Source of the DNA: Methylobacterium sp. GXS13
GTDB taxonomy: Bacteria; Pseudomonadota; Alphaproteobacteria; Rhizobiales; Beijerinckiaceae
Direction: 5' to 3'
DNA: 64,000 bases
NCBI RefSeq assembly: GCF_001455965.1
Contig: NZ_LKKO01000019.1
Coordinates: 1-64,000 of the forward strand
The translations under genes were made by a program, and so were the position numbers. The notes beneath the pieces are model-generated. The model made no database searches. It was not told the origin of the DNA and was given only the letters and a program-made list of their open reading frames with translations. Shown piece after piece: positions 60,243 through 64,000 of this stretch (within the stretch, counting starts at the first letter, position 1; the number at the start of each line of letters is the position of its first letter).

Positions 60243-63200
60243 ATGTTCCGTTCCCTGATGAGTGCCCGGCGCTTCGCGCCACTGTTCTGGTGCCAGTTCT
60301 TCTCGGCGTTCAACGACAATTTCCTGAAGAACGCTCTGGCCTTCCTGATCCTGTTCGGGATCGGCGGGCAGGCGGATGCGCATGCGGGCGTGCTCGTCAC
60401 CCTGGCGAGCGCGGTGTTCATCGGGCCGTTCTTCATCCTGTCGGGCCTGGGCGGCCAATGGGCCGACCGGTACGACAAGGCGCTGATGGCTCGGCGGCTC
60501 AAATTCGCAGAGATCTTCGCCGCCGGGACCGCGGTGCTCGGTTTCCTGCTGCATTCGGTGCCGGTGCTGTTCGTGGCGCTCGGCCTGTTCGGGACGATCG
60601 CGGCCCTGTTCGGCCCGATCAAGTATGGGATCCTGCCGGACCACCTGCGCCGCGAGGAACTGCCGGCCGGCAACGCGCTGGTCGAGGCCGCGACCTTCCT
60701 GGCGATCCTGCTGGGCACGATCGCGGCGGGCGCGGCCTCGGCGATGGGCGGCTCCGGTTTGGTGTTCGGCGCGCTGGTGATGGGCTTCGCGGTTTTGTGC
60801 TGGCTCTCGGCCCGGATGATCCCACCCACCGGGGAGGGAGCGCCGGACCTGAAGGTCGACCGCAACGTCGCGCGCTCCACCGCCTCCCTGCTGCGCGACC
60901 TCTGGGCCGACACACGGCTGTGGCGCGGCTCCCTGACGGTGAGCTGGTTCTGGCTTGTCGGCGTCGTCGTCCTCTCGCTTCTGCCAGTTCTGGTGCGCGA
61001 CGCCTTCAACGGCACCGAGACCGTGATCACCCTGCTGCTCGCGCTATTCTCCATCGGCATCGCCGTGGGTTCGGGACTGGCCTCGTGGCTCGCCAGCGGC
61101 CGGATCGTGCTGCTGCCGACGCCGGTCGGGGCGGTGCTGATGGGTCTCTTCGGCCTCGACCTCGCCTGGACGATCGGACATCTGCCGCCGCCACCCGCTG
61201 AAGCGATCGGCCCGCTCGCATTCCTGCAGACCGCAGAGGGCCTGCGCACCGCCATCGGCTTCCTCGGCCTCGCCGTCTCGGGCGGACTCTATATCGTCCC
61301 GTCCTTTGCGGCCGTGCAAGCCTGGACCGACAAGGCGATGCGCGCCCGCATCATCGGCGCGGTCAACGTCGTGACCGCGGCCTTCATGGTCGCCGGCACC
61401 CTGGCGCTGGCGGCCCTGCAGGGCGCCGGCCTGTCGATCGCCAGCCTCCTCGCCCTGGTGGGGGTGCTGAACCTGATCGTCGGCGCCGTCGTGTTCGCGA
61501 CCCTGCCGACCAGCCCGTTCCGGGACGCGCTCTCGATCCTGTTCCGGGCCTTCTACCGCTTGGAGGTCCGCGGGCTCGACAACGTCGCGGCGGCCGGGCC
61601 GAACTGCATCCTGGCGCTCAACCACGTCTCGTTCCTCGACGCGCCGCTGGCCCTGTCGCTGCTCGACCAGGAGCCGGTCTTCGCAGTCGACAGCGGCATC
61701 GCCCAGCGCTGGTGGGTGCGGCCGTTCCTGCGGGTCACCAAGGCGATGCCGCTCGACCCGACCCGTCCGCTCGCGACGCGGACGCTGATCAACGCGGTCA
61801 AGAGCGGCGAGACGCTGATCATCTTCCCCGAGGGCCGGCTCACCGTCACGGGCAGCCTGATGAAGGTCTATGACGGCGCCGGGCTCATCGCCGACAAGTC
61901 GGGCGCCATGGTGGTGCCCGTGAAGATCGACGGGCTGGAGCGCACCGCCTTCTCGCGCCTGTCCCGCGGGCAGGTCCGCCGCCGCTGGTGGCCCAAGGTG
62001 ACCGTGACGGTGCTGCCGCCGGTGCGGCTGAGGGTGGACGACACCCTGCGGGGCAAGGCCCGGCGCCGCGCCGCCGGCGCGGCCCTCTACGGCATCATGT
62101 CGGACCTGCTGTTCCGCACCGCCGACACGAACCGCGGCCTGATGGCGGCGCTGATCGATGCCGGCGACCGCCACGGCTGGCGCCGCACCGCGCTCGAGGA
62201 CCCGGTCACCGGTCGCATGAGCTACAGCCGGCTGGTGCTCGGCGCGAACGTGCTCGGCCGCAAGCTGATGCCGCTTGTGCCGGAGGGCGGCCGGATCGGT
62301 GTGATGCTGCCCAACGCCAACGGCGCGGCCGTGACCCTGTTCGCCCTCGCCTCGGCGGGCCGGGTGCCGGCGATGATCAACTTCTCCGCCGGGGCGGCCA
62401 ACGTGCTTTCGGCGTGCCGGGCGGCGCAGGTCGACAGGATCCTGACTTCCCGGGCCTTCATCGAGAAGGGACGGCTCGGCACCCTGATCGAGGCCATCAA
62501 GGGATCGGTGGAGCTGGTCTACCTGGAGGACGTGCGCGCCACCGTCACGACGCCGGACAAGATCCGCGCCCTGCTGGCCGGGCGCAAACCCCTGGTGAAG
62601 CGCAAAGGTGAGGATCCGGCCGCGGTGCTGTTCACCTCGGGCAGCGAGGGCACGCCCAAGGGCGTGGTGCTCGCCAACCGCTGCATGCTCGCCAACGTGG
62701 CCCAGGTGGCGGCCCGGATCGATTTCGGCCCGACCGACAAGGTGTTCAACGTCCTGCCGGTCTTCCACGCCTTCGGGCTGACCGCCGGCCTGGTCCTGCC
62801 CTTGGTCTCGGGGGTGCCGGTCTATCTCTACCCGTCGCCGCTGCACTACCGGATCGTCCCGGAGCTGATCTACGGCTCAAACAGCACGGTCCTGTTCGGC
62901 ACCGACACGTTCCTCACCGGCTATGCCCGGGCCGCGCATTCCTACGACCTGCGCTCGCTCCGCTACGTGGTGGCCGGCGCCGAAGCCGTGAAGGAATCCA
63001 CCCGCAAGACCTGGGGCGAGAAATTCGGGCTGCGGATCCTCGAGGGCTACGGCGTGACCGAGTGCGGGCCCGTGGTGGCCCTGAACACGCCGATGTTCAA
63101 CCGCTTCGGTACGGTCGGCCGGATCCTGCCCGGCATTGAGACCCGCCTGGAGCCGGTACCCGGGATCGCAGAGGGCGGACGCCTCTCCCTCCGGGGACCG

Positions 63201-63656
63201 AACATCATGCTGGGCTATCTGCGGGCGGAGAAGCCCGGCGTGCTGGAGCCGCCGCCGGACGGCTGGCACGACACCGGCGACATCGTGGCGATCGACGCCA
63301 TGGACTTCGTCACGATCAAGGGCCGGGCCAAGCGCTTCGCCAAGATCGCCGGCGAAATGGTGTCGCTGGCCGGCATCGAAGCGCTCGCAGCCGAACTCTG
63401 GCCGAACCATCCGAGCGCGGTGGCGGCCGTGCCGGATGTGCGCAAGGGCGAGCGGCTGGTGCTGTTCACCCAGGAGACGGGCGCGACGCGCGCCGCCTAC
63501 CAGAGTTTCGCCAAGGAGCGCGGCGCCTCGGACGTGGCGATCCCCGCCGAGGTGGTGGTGCTGGACGCGATCCCGATGCTCGGCAGCGGCAAGGTCGATC
63601 AGGTCTCCGTCGTCAAACTCGCGCTGGAGCGCGCTCGGGAATCGGCCGCCGCCTGA
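60243..63656 (+). CDS. LplT-PlsC-Aas fusion: acyl-ACP--phospholipid O-acyltransferase/ligase
   Basis: This is an 1137-residue triple-domain protein. Residues 1-410 are an MFS/LplT-like lysophospholipid flippase (FWCQFFSAFNDNFLKNALAFLILFG, GQWADRYDKALMARRLKFAE). Residues 430-620 are a PlsC acyltransferase with NHVSFLDAPL (H-x4-D) and FPEGRLTVTG. Residues 680-1137 are an AMP-forming acyl-ACP synthetase with LFTSGSEGTPKGVVLAN, GYGVTECGPV and GWHDTGD. Together they would flip 2-lyso-phospholipid inward, activate a fatty acid and re-acylate, repairing the membrane. In E. coli these are separate LplT and Aas proteins. Confidence 0.94.
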   Translation: MFRSLMSARRFAPLFWCQFFSAFNDNFLKNALAFLILFGIGGQADAHAGVLVTLASAVFIGPFFILSGLGGQWADRYDKALMARRLKFAEIFAAGTAVLGFLLHSVPVLFVALGLFGTIAALFGPIKYGILPDHLRREELPAGNALVEAATFLAILLGTIAAGAASAMGGSGLVFGALVMGFAVLCWLSARMIPPTGEGAPDLKVDRNVARSTASLLRDLWADTRLWRGSLTVSWFWLVGVVVLSLLPVLVRDAFNGTETVITLLLALFSIGIAVGSGLASWLASGRIVLLPTPVGAVLMGLFGLDLAWTIGHLPPPPAEAIGPLAFLQTAEGLRTAIGFLGLAVSGGLYIVPSFAAVQAWTDKAMRARIIGAVNVVTAAFMVAGTLALAALQGAGLSIASLLALVGVLNLIVGAVVFATLPTSPFRDALSILFRAFYRLEVRGLDNVAAAGPNCILALNHVSFLDAPLALSLLDQEPVFAVDSGIAQRWWVRPFLRVTKAMPLDPTRPLATRTLINAVKSGETLIIFPEGRLTVTGSLMKVYDGAGLIADKSGAMVVPVKIDGLERTAFSRLSRGQVRRRWWPKVTVTVLPPVRLRVDDTLRGKARRRAAGAALYGIMSDLLFRTADTNRGLMAALIDAGDRHGWRRTALEDPVTGRMSYSRLVLGANVLGRKLMPLVPEGGRIGVMLPNANGAAVTLFALASAGRVPAMINFSAGAANVLSACRAAQVDRILTSRAFIEKGRLGTLIEAIKGSVELVYLEDVRATVTTPDKIRALLAGRKPLVKRKGEDPAAVLFTSGSEGTPKGVVLANRCMLANVAQVAARIDFGPTDKVFNVLPVFHAFGLTAGLVLPLVSGVPVYLYPSPLHYRIVPELIYGSNSTVLFGTDTFLTGYARAAHSYDLRSLRYVVAGAEAVKESTRKTWGEKFGLRILEGYGVTECGPVVALNTPMFNRFGTVGRILPGIETRLEPVPGIAEGGRLSLRGPNIMLGYLRAEKPGVLEPPPDGWHDTGDIVAIDAMDFVTIKGRAKRFAKIAGEMVSLAGIEALAAELWPNHPSAVAAVPDVRKGERLVLFTQETGATRAAYQSFAKERGASDVAIPAEVVVLDAIPMLGSGKVDQVSVVKLALERARESAAA

Positions 63657-63819
63657 GCGGCCGTCTTGTCCGCCCGACCCGCGTCCCCCAAACAGGGGAT
63701 GCGGGCGCCGGCGCGATCGCATGGTATCGGGAATACAGTCATGATTCGATCAATCCTCAGTGATTGAGATTCGTCGACTGGATTTCGCGATTCGTGCACG
63801 TGTCGACGAGGAGTTGAAC

Positions 63820-64000
63820 ATGCTCAAAGGCAGGCGATTTCCGATCTGGCTGACCCGGCGGGCCTATTTCAAGCGGATCGAGCGCTGGGCAAAACCCGTC
63901 AAGACCCGCAAGCCCGCGCCGCAGAACCTCGAAGCCGAGCCCGCAATTCTATCCTCCAACGTCGTCCCTTTCCCGATCCGGCTGGGGCCGGTGAGCCGGC
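63820..64000 (+). CDS. Partial small protein, cut by the window edge
   Basis: An open frame begins with ATG at 63820, six bases after GAGGAG, and continues without a stop to the last base. The visible 60 residues are strongly basic at first (LKGRRFPIWLTRRAYFKRIERWAK, KTRKPAP) and end with NVVPFPIRLGP. No domain is recognised. It may be a short DNA- or RNA-associated protein; the rest lies beyond the window. Confidence 0.5.
   Translation, partial: MLKGRRFPIWLTRRAYFKRIERWAKPVKTRKPAPQNLEAEPAILSSNVVPFPIRLGPVSR

Noticed and set aside
1..64000. tRNA, rRNA, CRISPR array, IS element or prophage genes
   Set aside because: No cloverleaf, direct-repeat array, transposase, integrase or phage structural protein was seen on either strand.

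Overview
This is a GC-rich, densely coded chromosomal segment from an alphaproteobacterium. It most resembles Methylobacterium or Methylorubrum (Rhizobiales). Pointers are an EcfG-type general-stress sigma factor, a SigF/NrsF pair, DUF1214/DUF1254 envelope genes, Irr-type iron boxes and an FdhF/YdeP-like molybdoenzyme. The placement is inferred from gene content and was not checked against a database. I saw no rRNA, tRNA, CRISPR, IS element or prophage gene.

Region 1 (1-12.4 kb) is metal and cofactor uptake. After a cysteine-synthase-like enzyme and a Nudix hydrolase come two orphan HigA-like antitoxin paralogues in unusually AT-rich surroundings. A cobalamin riboswitch then leads into a TonB-dependent receptor translationally coupled to a PepSY membrane protein. 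A palindromic Zur-like operator lies between the riboswitch and the receptor. Related palindromes precede a second, ZnuD-like TonB receptor. A Gfo/Idh/MocA oxidoreductase and a MarR regulator complete the block.

Region 2 (12.4-31.8 kb) is mostly housekeeping: a response regulator, divergent bioA/bioF, OsmC, a methyltransferase, a gamma-glutamyltransferase-like enzyme, an OprB porin, a CPA1 antiporter and gshB. A bifunctional penicillin-binding protein is followed by DUF1214 and DUF1254 genes. A DUF1223-sigF-nrsF operon is preceded by a sequence exactly matching the SigF promoter GTAACC-N16-CGAA. A creatininase-family gene lies beside it.

Region 3 (31.8-41.5 kb) carries cheY-cheZ, ribF and a lipid A operon (DUF374 acyltransferase, waaA, lpxK) joined by 4-base stop/start overlaps. 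A VIT/MbfA-like iron exporter sits behind two Irr (ICE) boxes. A phosphoesterase, an amidase and small genes follow.

Region 4 (41.5-52.2 kb) is a divergent catabolic island. A five-gene leftward operon (ThDP enzyme, penicillin acylase, MlrC, M20 peptidase, NmrA) faces a peptide-type solute-binding protein and an amidase. It looks built to import and dismantle an amide- or peptide-like compound that cannot be named from sequence.

Region 5 (52.2-64 kb) contains the FdhF/YdeP-like oxidoreductase, an EcfG sigma factor whose N-terminus looks like a fused NepR anti-sigma domain, a cobalt-type nitrile hydratase operon, an unusual MBL-fold protein, an SDR enzyme and an LplT-PlsC-Aas fusion. A small gene is cut by the right edge. 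A ~91-bp palindromic repeat occurs at 9.1 and 60.0 kb. Bases 1-200 hold only GC-rich non-coding sequence downstream of the first gene.
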